Shown: positions 51,600 through 62,420, counted from the stretch's first letter. The stretch is 64,000 nt of DNA from Paraburkholderia kururiensis JCM 10599 = LMG 19447 (GCF_003986935.1 NZ_RJZE01000011.1:124001-188000); one strand, 5' to 3'. The notes: generated from the sequence alone by a model not told the origin. Numbers and translations are program-made.

Positions 51600-52313
51600 A
51601 TGCAGGAACTCGACGCCGCCACTCTCGAAGCGCTCCGCCACGTCACCACGGCAACGCTCACCACGCAGTTGTTCAAGCGCGGACTGCGCAACACCTTCAT
51701 GCAGGGCGTGAGTCCGCTCGCCGCGCATACGGGGCCGAACCTCGTCGGTCCGGCCTTCACGCTGCGCAACATTCCGTCGCGCGAAGACATCGACGTGCTC
51801 GAACTGTTCGCCGACCCGGAGTACGCGCAGCGCAAGTGCGTGGAGACGGCGCCCGCAGGCCACGTGCTGGTGCAGGATTGCCGCGGCGAGCGCGCCAGCG
51901 CTTCGTTCGGCTCCATCCTCACGCTTCGGCTCAAAGCGCGCGGCGTGGCAGGCATGGTGTCGGACGGTCCCGTGCGCGACAGCGCCACGATCGCCGAGCT
52001 TGGCCTGCCCGTGTTCTGCGCCGGCGCCAGCGCGCCGCCGAACCTGATCCGTCATCACGCGGTGGACTTCAATGTGCCGATCGGCTGCGGCGGCGTCGCG
52101 GTGTTTCCGGGCGACGTGATCGTAGGCGACGCGGACGGCGTCGTCGTGATTCCGCGTGGCATCGCCGCCGAGGTCGCCGCGGCCGCGGCGGAACAGGAAC
52201 GGCTCGAAACGTTCCTCACCGAACGCATTCGCGAGGGCGCCACGCTGCCCGGTACGTATCCACCCAACGACGTGACGAAGGCCGCCTACGAGGCGTGGAA
52301 AAAGACGCACTGA
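51600..52313 (+). CDS. RraA/CHA-aldolase family protein
   Basis: Protein of 237 residues in the RraA-like fold. It has VTTATLTTQLFKRGLRNTFM, FTLRNIPSREDIDVLELF, VLVQDCRGERASASFGSILTLRLKARGVAGMVSDGPVRDSATIAELGLPVF and IGCGGVAVFPGDVIVGDADGVVVIPRG. The last two blocks include the conserved Arg-Asp pair (GxVRD) and the GDxxxxDxDGVV metal site of 4-hydroxy-4-methyl-2-oxoglutarate/CHA aldolases. Aldolase or oxaloacetate decarboxylase activity is more likely than RNase regulation. The start at 51600 is chosen from the family; an in-frame ATG at 51564 would add 12 residues. Confidence 0.82.
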   Translation: MQELDAATLEALRHVTTATLTTQLFKRGLRNTFMQGVSPLAAHTGPNLVGPAFTLRNIPSREDIDVLELFADPEYAQRKCVETAPAGHVLVQDCRGERASASFGSILTLRLKARGVAGMVSDGPVRDSATIAELGLPVFCAGASAPPNLIRHHAVDFNVPIGCGGVAVFPGDVIVGDADGVVVIPRGIAAEVAAAAAEQERLETFLTERIREGATLPGTYPPNDVTKAAYEAWKKTH

Positions 52314-52340
52314 AAGGGCGGGAACCCTCGGCCCGGCGCT

Positions 52341-53135
52341 TCAGTCCTGCGGCCCGACGCCATGCAGGAGCAGTGCTACGGCATGCCGGGCGATGGCCTG
52401 CGCACTAACCTGGCGACGCGCGGGCAGATCGCGCCATTGCTTCGACGTGGCAAACGGCAGCACCGTCAGCCCGAGCAGCGTCAGAAACACGAGCGAGGGT
52501 TCGAGTGCGCGGTTGAGCCGCCCTTCCCGCTGCCAGCGCCGGATTGCGACGAGCGCCGCCTTGCGGTTCGCGTTGCCGAAGCGTTCGTGCATGCGCTGGC
52601 GCAGCACGCCGCCTTCGCTGATCACCTCGCGCACCCAGAGTGGCGGGAACCAAGGGTTCTCATCGGCGACTTTGACGAACAGCAGCGCGAGGTCGGTGAG
52701 CGCCGCGACCGGATCGTCGGGATGGTTGCGGAACGGCTCGCCGAACTGCGCGCGAAGCGGCACGAAGAACTCGTCGATCAGCACGTCGATCAGCTGGTCG
52801 CGCGTGTTGAAGTAGTAATGGACCATCGCCGGCGTCACGCCGGCCTCGCGGGCAATGGCGCCCAGCGTGGTTTCGAGGATGCCCTGCCGCGCGAACAGCC
52901 CAAGCGCCACTTCGAGCAGTCTCTCGCGCTGCTGCGGCCCCCGGGCACTGCCCGACGGCCGGCCCGGGCGGCGCGGCGGGTCGTTGTCTCCCAACTTCTC
53001 GCCTCGCGCGGCCAGGGCCTGGGCGCCATCGCCCTCGTCGCGGGCATTGGCCCCGACGGTCCCGCGCGGCACGCGGTTTCTGACGTGCAGCGCGGCTTGC
53101 GCGCTTCCTGCTCGATCCTGTTTCGGTTCTGACAT
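52341..53135 (-). CDS. TetR-family repressor
   Basis: Regulator of 264 residues. A long, Arg/Gly-rich N-terminal tail (1-70) precedes the TetR HTH (about 72-120), RERLLEVALGLFARQGILETTLGAIAREAGVTPAMVHYYFNTRDQLIDVL. The C-terminal ligand domain includes ENPWFPPLWVREVISEGGVLRQRM, as in CecR/YbiH-like repressors that control efflux pumps. The start could be nearer the HTH. It is divergent from an EmrB-type exporter across 184 bp containing an inverted repeat, so it is the likely repressor of that exporter and of itself. Confidence 0.87.
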   Translation of the reverse strand: MSEPKQDRAGSAQAALHVRNRVPRGTVGANARDEGDGAQALAARGEKLGDNDPPRRPGRPSGSARGPQQRERLLEVALGLFARQGILETTLGAIAREAGVTPAMVHYYFNTRDQLIDVLIDEFFVPLRAQFGEPFRNHPDDPVAALTDLALLFVKVADENPWFPPLWVREVISEGGVLRQRMHERFGNANRKAALVAIRRWQREGRLNRALEPSLVFLTLLGLTVLPFATSKQWRDLPARRQVSAQAIARHAVALLLHGVGPQD

Positions 53136-53253
53136 GCTGAATCTGGAATGGCGGCGCATGGTGCTGCGGGCGCCGGTTCGGTTCATCGCGCCCGGCACGG
53201 CGACACGGACACGGCGCGCCCGGCGAATTTACGCAGGGTAACAGAGTCCCGTT

Positions 53254-54876
<1,623 letters not shown>

Positions 54877-55069
54877 CGTGTATGCGGGGCCGGGTGGCGC
54901 GCGCTGTCTGGCCTGTCGACAATTCTGCGGAATAAGCGGTACTTCGGCCCTCTGCTCTCTTCTTTGATCCACCGCCCGCGCTGCTAGTCTGGTTGCCTAC
55001 CCGATCCTCGATTCCCGCTGCCGGCGCACAACGCGCCGACAGCGAACTGACGGCAAGCTTTCGGTCACC

Positions 55070-56164
55070 ATGACGTCCAACGCACTCAACTTTTCCGGCG
55101 GTCCCGGCGCCCTGCCCGAGTCCGTTCTCGAACAGACGCGCGAGGCCATCGTCGCGCTACCCGAGACGGGGCTCTCGGTGCTCGGCATGAGCCATCGTTC
55201 GGCCTGGTTCAAGGCGCTCGTGGACGAAGCCGAACAGAACCTGCGCGCGCTGCTCGGACTCACCGACGACTACGCCGTGACGTTCCAGCAAGGCGGCAGC
55301 AGCCTGCAGTTCGCCATGATCCCGATGAACTTCGCGCGCGGCGCAGGCTCTCCGCCCGAGTACGTGACCTCCGGATACTGGAGCGGCCGCGCGACGCAGG
55401 AAGCCGCCAAGGTGACGGCCCGCCGCGTGGCCTGGGATGGCCGCGCAACGGGCTACCGGCAACTGCCGGCGCTCGATGCGCTCGACGTCGCGCAAGACGC
55501 CGCGTACCTGCACTACGTTTCCAACGAAACCGTGGAAGGCCTGCAGTTCCCTGTCTTCGACAACACGCCGCCCGCCCCGCTGATCGCGGACATGTCGTCG
55601 GACTTTCTGTCGCAGCCCATTGCCTGCAACCGCTACGCGATGATCTACGCACACGCGCAGAAGAATCTGGGGCCCGCGGGCGTGACGGTCGCCGTGATCC
55701 ACCGGTCGCTGCTCGAACGCATTCCCGACGGGCTGCCCGCCATTCTCGACTTTCGCACGCACGTTGCCCACGGCTCCAACTACAACACGCCGCCCGTGTT
55801 CGCCATTTACGTGCTCACGCTCGTCACGCGCTGGCTGCGCGACGAGATCGGTGGACTGGCCGCCATGCAGCGCATCAACGAACGCAAGGCGGCGCGTCTG
55901 TATGGCACGCTCGACGCGCTCGGCGACGCCGTGAGCATCCACGCACACACACCGTGGCGCTCGCAGATGAACGTGGCCTTCACGTTCGGCGACCGCCGGC
56001 TCGACGAGGCGTTCGTCGCGGCGGCGCGCGAACAGGGCATCGTGGGACTGGAAGGACATCGCTCGCTGGGCGGGCTGCGCGCCTCGCTCTACAACGCGGT
56101 AACGGAACAGGCTGTCGATACCCTCTGCGAGGCGCTGACCGAGTTCGCGCTGCAACGCGCATGA
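55070..56164 (+). CDS. SerC-family phosphoserine aminotransferase paralogue
   Basis: PLP enzyme of 364 residues of aminotransferase class V. It has LNFSGGPGALPESVLEQ, GMSHRSAWF, GGSSLQFAMIPMN, HYVSNETVEGLQF, and the PLP lysine Lys198 in YAHAQKNLGPAGVTV. The terminal GHRSLGGLRASLYNAV is the SerC ending. It may be the housekeeping SerC or a second copy. The neighbours are not the usual pheA-hisC-tyrA-aroA cluster, and the next gene (ATP-grasp-like) overlaps it as ATGA. A specialised role making or consuming a phospho-amino acid is therefore possible. Confidence 0.88.
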   Translation: MTSNALNFSGGPGALPESVLEQTREAIVALPETGLSVLGMSHRSAWFKALVDEAEQNLRALLGLTDDYAVTFQQGGSSLQFAMIPMNFARGAGSPPEYVTSGYWSGRATQEAAKVTARRVAWDGRATGYRQLPALDALDVAQDAAYLHYVSNETVEGLQFPVFDNTPPAPLIADMSSDFLSQPIACNRYAMIYAHAQKNLGPAGVTVAVIHRSLLERIPDGLPAILDFRTHVAHGSNYNTPPVFAIYVLTLVTRWLRDEIGGLAAMQRINERKAARLYGTLDALGDAVSIHAHTPWRSQMNVAFTFGDRRLDEAFVAAAREQGIVGLEGHRSLGGLRASLYNAVTEQAVDTLCEALTEFALQRA

Positions 56165-57648
56165 GCATGAGCGCCACGCCGAACGAGGCACGAAGCGCCA
56201 TGCCGGAAGCCAACGCCAGTCCCGCCACCGCTCTCGCCGCGCCATGCGCTGAGGCCACGTCCGCGAGCGTGCCGGCAACGAACACTGCCGACACGCTGAC
56301 GAGCCTCGCCCGCGCCCTCGACGCTGCGCCGCTCGACATGGACCTGCATCGCGCCATCCTTGCCGCCATGCGCGAAGCCGGCGACGAAAGCGGCTTCCTC
56401 GCGCACCGCATCGCCGTGGTGACGGCCGAAACCATCGCGGCGGGCGCACCCGATCTTGCGGCGATTCCGCTCTACAACCTCGCAACAACGTTCTACCTGC
56501 GCGGCGAGCCCGCGCGCGCGAAGCACTGGTACGCGCACGCGCTCGCCGTGAATCCGAACCTGGCGATCGCACACCAGAACCTCGCAGCGATCTACGACGA
56601 AGAAGGCCGCGCTGCGGACGCGCAACGGCACCGCTCGCGCGCCTACAGCCTGCAACGCGTGTTCGTGGAGCCCGTGGAGCGCCCGCAACGCCAGTTGCTG
56701 ATCCTGTGCTCGGGCCATGCGTCGGGGAACGTGCCCTTCGATACGCTGCTCGACACGCAGGCCGCCTCGCGCATCAAATACGCCATCGACTATGCCGACG
56801 ACGCCGAAGACACGCAGTTGCCCCCGTTCGATCTCGTCTTCAACGCAATCGGCGAGGCCGATATCGCCACGCCGCTCACGCCGCGCATCGAACGCTTCGC
56901 GGCGCGCTGCGGCAAGCCGCTCCTGAACCGTCCCGGCGCGGTCGCGAACACACAGCGCCACCGCATGCCGGCGCTGTTCGAAGCACTCGACGACGTCGTG
57001 ACGGCGGCCTGCATCCGGCTCGACAGCGTGCCGCCGTCGCCCAACGTGCTCGAACGCTGCCTTGCCGTCGGCACGCTCGCGTTCCCGCTGCTGATGCGCC
57101 CGCTCGCCACGCACGGCGGCGACGGCCTGACCTTGCACGCGTCGATGGAGACGCTCTGGCCCGCGCTCGAAGCGCTCGCCGCGCCCTGCTATCTCACCGC
57201 GTTCCACGACGTGCGCAGCGCCGACGGCTACTTCCGCAAGTACCGCATGGTGTTCGTCGACGGCGAGCCGTTCCCCTACCACCTCGCCATCGCGCCGCAC
57301 TGGATGGTCCACTACTACACGGCCGAAATGGATGCGGCGTGGAAGATCGCCGAAGAGCGGCGCTTCCTCGAAGACCCGGCCGCGACGCTCGGCAAACGCG
57401 CGATGCGGGCGATTGCCGCCATCGCGCAACGGCTCGACCTCGACTATGGCGGCATCGACTTCACGCTGCTGCCCGACGGCCGCGTCTTCGTGTTCGAAGC
57501 GAATGCCACGATGCTCGTGCACCGCGAACCGATGGACGGGCCGCTCGCGCACAAGAACGCGTTCGTGCAACGCATTGTCGATGCGTTCGAGCGGATGCAG
57601 ATGGCGCGTCTTTCGGATGACGCGCCGGGCTCGCCTCGGCCGGCGTAG
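56161..57648 (+). CDS. TPR/ATP-grasp-like protein coupled to the SerC paralogue
   Basis: Protein of 495 residues. The first 50 residues are Ala-rich. Residues about 60-170 form TPR-like helices (PDLAAIPLYNLATTFYLRGEPARAKHWYAHALAVNPNLAIAHQNLAAIYDEEG). The C-terminal 300 residues resemble an ATP-grasp ligase: LLILCSGHASGNVPFD, NRPGAVANTQRH, PLLMRPLATHGGDGL, RKYRMVFVDGEPFPYHLA, and the metal-binding end LDYGGIDFTLLPDGRVFVFEANATM. Its ATG overlaps the serC-like stop (ATGA). ATP-grasp proteins join acids and amines through acyl phosphates, so a peptide or amide product is plausible but unproven. Confidence 0.72.
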   Translation: MSMSATPNEARSAMPEANASPATALAAPCAEATSASVPATNTADTLTSLARALDAAPLDMDLHRAILAAMREAGDESGFLAHRIAVVTAETIAAGAPDLAAIPLYNLATTFYLRGEPARAKHWYAHALAVNPNLAIAHQNLAAIYDEEGRAADAQRHRSRAYSLQRVFVEPVERPQRQLLILCSGHASGNVPFDTLLDTQAASRIKYAIDYADDAEDTQLPPFDLVFNAIGEADIATPLTPRIERFAARCGKPLLNRPGAVANTQRHRMPALFEALDDVVTAACIRLDSVPPSPNVLERCLAVGTLAFPLLMRPLATHGGDGLTLHASMETLWPALEALAAPCYLTAFHDVRSADGYFRKYRMVFVDGEPFPYHLAIAPHWMVHYYTAEMDAAWKIAEERRFLEDPAATLGKRAMRAIAAIAQRLDLDYGGIDFTLLPDGRVFVFEANATMLVHREPMDGPLAHKNAFVQRIVDAFERMQMARLSDDAPGSPRPA

Positions 57649-57689
57649 CGCAAAGTAGCGCAAAGCGCCGACAAGAGCCTGTCTTGCCA

Positions 57690-57729
57690 CGGTGCCAACC
57701 AGTGCCAACCGGCGCCAAACGGTGCCAAA
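57690..57729. repeat. Four 10-bp tandem repeats
   Basis: Four consecutive units near CGGTGCCAAC follow the TPR/ATP-grasp gene by 42 bp. The core GTGCCAA is the complement of the TTGGCAC core of the 11-bp repeats at 15861-15926, so the two arrays belong to one family. Confidence 0.75.
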
Positions 57730-57869
57730 GCGCACCAGGGAACCCATTTTGTCCGCTTCAACGCGCCGCCGAATGCAGGTAAGGTGACGGCAAAACGCGC
57801 GGCGCGGCGCCGCGCCGTGCCTTGCCACATCGCCCGCCGCATACACGGCGGCCACACAGCGAAGCAGCC

Positions 57870-58430
57870 ATGAGCGAACTCTCTCCCTCCGTTTCCCGTC
57901 ACGGCGACGCCACCTTGCGCGACGCCACCGAGCAGGATCTGCCCGCCATCGCGGCCATCTATGCGCATCACGTGCAGCACAGCGTGGCTTCGTTCGAGGA
58001 AACGCCGCCCACCGTCGACGAATTTCGCACGCGCCTCGCCACGGTGCGCAGCCTGGGCCTGCCGTGGATGGTGGCCGAGATCGACGGCAAGGTGGCCGGC
58101 TACTGCTACGCGACGCCCTACCGCCCGCGCCCCGCATACCGACACACGGTGGAAGACTCGATCTACATCGACGACACCTTTCGCGGACGCGGCCTTGGCC
58201 GCGTGCTGCTGGCCGCGCTGATTGAGCGCTGCGAACAGGGGCCGTGGCGCCAGATGGTCGCGGTGATCGCCGACGGCGGACGCGGCGGATCGCTCTCGCT
58301 GCATCGCAGCCTTGGGTTCGAGTTGATCGGCACGCTGAAGTCGGTGGGCTTCAAACAGGGCCGATGGCTCGATACGACCTTGATGCAGCGCGTGCTCGGC
58401 AAAGGCGATGCGGTGCCGCCCGGCGCGTGA
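57870..58430 (+). CDS. GNAT acetyltransferase, phosphinothricin/methionine-sulfoximine type
   Basis: Acetyl-CoA-dependent N-acetyltransferase of 186 residues. It has LRDATEQDLPAIAAIYAHHV and SFEETPPTVDEF near the N-terminus, YATPYRPRPAYRHTVEDSIYI, the acetyl-CoA loop DTFRGRGLGRVLLAALI, and SLSLHRSLGFELIGTLKSVGFKQGRWLDTTLMQR. These blocks match the PAT/YncA group, which detoxifies methionine sulfoximine and phosphinothricin-like compounds. The ATG at 57870 is preferred to 57822, which adds His/Pro/Arg-rich sequence. It stands alone. Confidence 0.9.
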   Translation: MSELSPSVSRHGDATLRDATEQDLPAIAAIYAHHVQHSVASFEETPPTVDEFRTRLATVRSLGLPWMVAEIDGKVAGYCYATPYRPRPAYRHTVEDSIYIDDTFRGRGLGRVLLAALIERCEQGPWRQMVAVIADGGRGGSLSLHRSLGFELIGTLKSVGFKQGRWLDTTLMQRVLGKGDAVPPGA

Positions 58431-58440
58431 TGTGGCGTTA

Positions 58441-58470
58441 AGCGTGGTCGAGCGTGGTTGAGCGCGGCGG
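58441..58470. repeat. Three 10-bp tandem repeats
   Basis: AGCGTGGTCG, AGCGTGGTTG and AGCGCGGCGG follow each other directly after the GNAT gene. A further short repeat of GGCACTCATGC (two copies) lies at about 58500-58525 in the same gap. Confidence 0.6.
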
Positions 58471-58591
58471 CTCGCCAGCGATGTCCGCTGTACTCAAACG
58501 ACACTCATGCGGCACTCATGCGGCACTCGAGCAGCGCTCAGCCCGCATTCGAGCGCAGCCCTTGAGCAGCCCATGCTCCACGCAGCCCCGG

Positions 58592-58620
58592 CGTCTCGCG
58601 AGACGACGCCGCGTTAGAAT
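58592..58620 (+). promoter_or_regulatory. merR-type promoter: palindrome plus -10 box for a leaderless mRNA
   Basis: CGTCTCGCGAGACG (58592-58605) is a perfect 14-bp palindrome located where the -35/spacer region should be. TAGAAT (58615-58620) ends 6 bases before the A of the ATG at 58627, as at zur. Autoregulation by the MerR-type protein is plausible. Confidence 0.5.
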
Positions 58621-58626
58621 TCCGGC

Positions 58627-59574
58627 ATGCCGAACACGCCCTCTCCCGCCGCGCCGTCCAACGAGCCGTCCGATCCGCCGCGCAACGAGTACACCGTCGA
58701 CGAACTCGCACGCGTGGCCGACACCACCGTGCGCAACGTGCGCGCCTATCAGGACCGCGGCCTGCTCTCGCCGCCGGAAAAACGCGGGCGCGTGGGCGTC
58801 TATGACGACACGCACGTCTCGCGGCTCAAGCTCATCAATCACCTGCTCGCACGCGGCTACACGCTCGCCAACATTCAGGACCTCATCAAGGCCATCGACG
58901 AAGGCCACGACCTGCGCTCCATCCTCGGCCTCGAAAGCGCCATTGGCAGCCGCTGGTCGCACGAAAGACCCAGGAAGTATTCGCTCGTCGAACTCGGCAG
59001 GATGTTCGGCAGCAAAGCCTCACCCACCGTACTCGCGAAGGCGCTCGAACTCGGGCTGCTGGAACGCGACGGCCTCTCGTTCGTGGCGAAGAGCCCCGCG
59101 GCGCTCAACGCCGGCGCCGCCATGGCGCACGAAGGCATTCCTGCAGCGGACCTGCTCGACGCCGTGCGCGCCGCCCGCCCGCATTTCGGCGCGGTGGCAA
59201 AGGCGATGGTCGATCTCGTCGTGCGACAGTTGGACCGTTACGAGAGCGGCGACCTGCCGCCGCCTGCGGACGTCCCCGCGCTCGTGGAGGCGATCTGGCG
59301 CATCCGGCCGCTCGGCATGGTGCTCGTGGAAACCGAAATGAACCGCGCGCTCGAAGAGGCGTCTGGCGATTACCTCGGCGCGCGCGTGGCCGCGATCATG
59401 GAAAAGCTGGGGCGCGGCGAGGCGGGCACGGCAGACGGCAAAGCCGCCGCGACGAAACGGGCAACGGCGAAAAAAGCCGCATCTTATGCAACGGCCTCCA
59501 GAACCACGGGCCGCGGCTCCGCTGACAAGCCGGCCAGGGGCAACACGACCAAGGTCGGACGTGGCCGCACGTAG
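58627..59574 (+). CDS. MerR-family transcriptional regulator
   Basis: Regulator of 315 residues. The MerR HTH (about 21-90) reads EYTVDELARVADTTVRNVRAYQDRGLLSPPEKRGRVGVYDDTHVSRLKLINHLLARGYTLANIQDLIKAI. A large effector region (about 100-270) includes PRKYSLVELGRMFGSKASPTVLAKALELGLLERDG, a second HTH-like segment. The Lys/Thr/Gly-rich tail is disordered. There is no metal-binding Cys pattern, so a small organic ligand is likely. The monooxygenase operon follows on the same strand after 262 bp and is a possible target. Confidence 0.88.
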   Translation: MPNTPSPAAPSNEPSDPPRNEYTVDELARVADTTVRNVRAYQDRGLLSPPEKRGRVGVYDDTHVSRLKLINHLLARGYTLANIQDLIKAIDEGHDLRSILGLESAIGSRWSHERPRKYSLVELGRMFGSKASPTVLAKALELGLLERDGLSFVAKSPAALNAGAAMAHEGIPAADLLDAVRAARPHFGAVAKAMVDLVVRQLDRYESGDLPPPADVPALVEAIWRIRPLGMVLVETEMNRALEEASGDYLGARVAAIMEKLGRGEAGTADGKAAATKRATAKKAASYATASRTTGRGSADKPARGNTTKVGRGRT

Positions 59575-59784
59575 CGATTCGAGCGATCGGGTCGCCTGAG
59601 GCCGAGTGTTTCGTTCGCAGGCGCCGCGGTCCCCTCGCTTACCACCATCCACGGCTCTCCATACGCGCCCAAGGCGTCCCGCCATCTACGGCCCCGCGCG
59701 GCCGCACACCGCCCTCAGCCCAGGCGCCTCCATAGAGTCCCCTTTCTAACCCGCTCCTTGCGCCTTCCGTTTTCAGCCTCTATC

Positions 59785-59804
59785 GTTACATCCACCGATG
59801 TAAC
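59785..59804. promoter_or_regulatory. GTTACAT-ccaccg-ATGTAAC operator upstream of the monooxygenase operon
   Basis: A perfect 7-bp inverted repeat with a 6-bp spacer. A TTGACA-like -35 box lies at 59807-59812, two bases beyond its right arm, so a bound protein would block or help polymerase. TetR- and MerR-type sites have this size. Confidence 0.6.
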
Positions 59805-59836
59805 AGTTGACACTGAATAAAAAGGAGACGGATCGG

Positions 59837-61429
59837 ATGAACGCGCGCACCCTGCCCGCCGAACGCGCCGCGCCCGCGGAGATCGACGTCGCGATCATCG
59901 GCTCGGGCTTTGCCGGGCTCGGCATGGCCATCCGCCTGCGCGAAGCGGGATTCACCGACTTCGCCATTGCCGAAAAAGCCGCCTCCGTGGGGGGCACCTG
60001 GCGCGACAACCACTACCCGGGCTGCGCCTGCGACGTGCAATCGCACGTCTACTCGTTCTCGTTCGCGCCGAATCCGCGCTGGACGCGCATGTTCGCGCCG
60101 CAGCCCGAAATCCGCGCGTACCTCGAAGACTGCGCGCAGCGTTTCGGCGTGACGCGCCATATCCGCTTCGGCCACGAGCTTGCGAACGCCACTTACGACG
60201 AAGCCACCCACCGCTGGCACCTGCGCTTCGTCAACGGCCAGCAATGGTCCGCGCGTGTGCTGATCTCGGGCATGGGTGGCCTCTCGCGCGCGGCGCTGCC
60301 TGACCTGCCGGGCCTCGAACGCTTCGCCGGCAAGACGTTTCACTCGCAGCAGTGGGACCACACGTACGACCTCGCGGGCAAGCGCATTGCCGTGATCGGC
60401 ACCGGCGCGAGCGCCATTCAGTTCGTGCCGCAGATCGCGCCGCGCGTCGCGCATCTCGATCTCTTTCAACGCACGCCGCCGTGGATCATGCCGAAGCCCG
60501 ATCGCGCCGTGCGCCCGTTCGAGCAGTGGCTGTTCCGCCGTCTGCCCTTCACGCAGAAGCTCATGCGTGCGGGGCTCTACTGCGTGCTCGAATCGCGCGC
60601 GCTCGGCTTCGCGATTCATCCGAAGCTCATGAAGACCGTGCAGAAGATCGCGCTGCGCCATCTGCGCCGCCAGGTGCCAGACCCGCAGCTGCGTGCGGTC
60701 TTGACACCGAACTACACGATTGGCTGCAAGCGCGTGCTGATTTCGAACGACTACTACCCGGCGCTTTCGCGCGACAACGTGAAGGTAGTGACGAGCGGCA
60801 TCCAGCGTATCGAGGCCGACGCGGTGGTCACGCTCGACGGCGTGCGGCACCCCGCCGACTGCCTCATTTTCGGCACGGGCTTCCAGGTGGCGGACCCGTT
60901 TCCGCGCGGCGCGGTCATCGGACGCAACGGCATCGACATCGTGGACACCTGGCGCGACGGCGCGCACGCGTACCTCGGCACGACACTGCCTGGTTATCCG
61001 AATTTCTTCATGATCGTCGGACCGAACACGGGGCTTGGTCACAACTCGATGGTGTTCATGATCGAGTCGCAGGTCGAATACATCGTGCAGGCACTGCGCG
61101 CGATGAAGCGCGAGTTCGCCGACGCCATCGAGGTGCGCCCACACGTGGAGCGCGCCTACAACGAGCGCATCCAGCAGAAACTGGGCCCCACCATCTGGTC
61201 GACGGGCGGCTGCAAGAGCTGGTATCTCGATCCGCGCACGGGCAAGAACACGACACTGTGGCCCGGCTTCGCCTACCGGTTCCGCCAGGCCACGGCGACC
61301 TTCAACATGGCCGACTACTTCGCCTGGACCCAGCCGCCGGCCGTGCGTCCAGCCACACCGGCCGCAGTCACCGCACGCGCTGAAAACGGCAGCGGCAGCA
61401 GCACGCGCAACGTCGCAACTACGCCATGA
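59837..61429 (+). CDS. Baeyer-Villiger-type flavin monooxygenase
   Basis: FAD/NADPH monooxygenase of 530 residues. The first Rossmann motif is IIGSGFAGLGMA (GSGFAG at 22-27), with EKAASVGGTWRDNHYPGCACDV in the FAD domain. The BVMO fingerprint FxGxxxHxxxWD is FAGKTFHSQQWD at 163-174. The second, NADPH-binding Rossmann motif is GKRIAVIGTGASAIQ. The ATG at 59837 has AGGAG 10 nt upstream; a TTG at 59807 is unlikely. It inserts oxygen next to ketones or oxidises related substrates. It heads an operon with an SDR and a metal-dependent hydrolase, as in lipid or alkane/ketone oxidation clusters. Confidence 0.93.
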   Translation: MNARTLPAERAAPAEIDVAIIGSGFAGLGMAIRLREAGFTDFAIAEKAASVGGTWRDNHYPGCACDVQSHVYSFSFAPNPRWTRMFAPQPEIRAYLEDCAQRFGVTRHIRFGHELANATYDEATHRWHLRFVNGQQWSARVLISGMGGLSRAALPDLPGLERFAGKTFHSQQWDHTYDLAGKRIAVIGTGASAIQFVPQIAPRVAHLDLFQRTPPWIMPKPDRAVRPFEQWLFRRLPFTQKLMRAGLYCVLESRALGFAIHPKLMKTVQKIALRHLRRQVPDPQLRAVLTPNYTIGCKRVLISNDYYPALSRDNVKVVTSGIQRIEADAVVTLDGVRHPADCLIFGTGFQVADPFPRGAVIGRNGIDIVDTWRDGAHAYLGTTLPGYPNFFMIVGPNTGLGHNSMVFMIESQVEYIVQALRAMKREFADAIEVRPHVERAYNERIQQKLGPTIWSTGGCKSWYLDPRTGKNTTLWPGFAYRFRQATATFNMADYFAWTQPPAVRPATPAAVTARAENGSGSSTRNVATTP

Positions 61430-61517
61430 GGCAATCAAAGGCCGCGAAGCACCTCTCATAACGACAAGGCAATGCAAAGCAACACCAGGCAACACCAGGG
61501 AGAACAGGAGAACCACG

Positions 61518-62420
61518 ATGAAGCATTTCACCGACCGGGTTGCCGCCATCACGGGCGCGGGTTCGGGCATGGGCCGCTCGCTCGCGCTGGCGCTCGCCCG
61601 CGAAGGCTGCCACCTCGCACTCGCCGATCGCAATGCCGCCACGCTCACCGAAACGGCCAGGCTCGCGCGCGCCGCGGCACCCGACAGGATCGGCGCGCCG
61701 CTCACCGTCACGACCTGCGTGCTCGACGTCGCGGACCGCGCCGCCATGTACGCCTGGGCCGACGCAACCGTCGCCGCTCACGGCCGCGTGAACCTCGTGT
61801 TCAACAACGCGGGCGTGGCGCTCTCCAGCACCATCGAAGGCATGGAATACGCCGACCTCGAATGGATCGTCGGCATCAACTTCTGGGGCGTGGTGCATGG
61901 CACGAAGGCGTTTCTCCCGCATCTGAAAGCGGCGGGAGAAGGTCATATCGTCAATACGTCGAGCGTGTTCGGCCTCTTTGCGCAGCCCGGCATGAGCGGC
62001 TACAACGCGACGAAATACGCAGTGCGCGGCTTCACCGAAGCGTTGCGCGAGGAACTCGATCTGATGGGCTGCGGCGTGTCCGCCACCTGCGTGCACCCCG
62101 GTGGGATTCGTACCAACATCGCGCAGGCCAGCCGCATCGCGAAGAACATGGTCGGCTTCATGATCGAGGACGAACAGCAAGGCAAAGACGACTTCGAGAA
62201 GTTCTTCATCACGAGCGCCGACGATGCGGCCCGCACGATTCTCGCCGGCGTACGCCGCAACCGTCGGCGCATCTTGATCGGGCGCGATGCGCGCGCCGCC
62301 GACTGGCTCGCGCGCAGTCTGCCCGCCGCGTACCAGGCGCTCGTCGTGTGGCAGACGCGCCGCATGCGGCGCATCGCGCAACGCCGTGCGCGCGCTCATG
62401 CCGTGGAGCACGAAGCATGA
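61518..62420 (+). CDS. SDR-family oxidoreductase
   Basis: Classical short-chain dehydrogenase of 300 residues. The cofactor loop is AAITGAGSGMGRSLALALA (12-19 core). NNAG is at about 96-99, catalytic Ser in NTSSVFG (148/149), Tyr162 and Lys166 in GYNATKYAVRGF. The long C-terminal extension (240-300) is helical and basic, as in the group that accompanies BVMOs and fatty-alcohol-type substrates. The catalytic motif is intact here, in contrast to the SDR at 8714-9424. It follows the monooxygenase by 88 bp and overlaps the hydrolase start as ATGA. Confidence 0.92.
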   Translation: MKHFTDRVAAITGAGSGMGRSLALALAREGCHLALADRNAATLTETARLARAAAPDRIGAPLTVTTCVLDVADRAAMYAWADATVAAHGRVNLVFNNAGVALSSTIEGMEYADLEWIVGINFWGVVHGTKAFLPHLKAAGEGHIVNTSSVFGLFAQPGMSGYNATKYAVRGFTEALREELDLMGCGVSATCVHPGGIRTNIAQASRIAKNMVGFMIEDEQQGKDDFEKFFITSADDAARTILAGVRRNRRRILIGRDARAADWLARSLPAAYQALVVWQTRRMRRIAQRRARAHAVEHEA

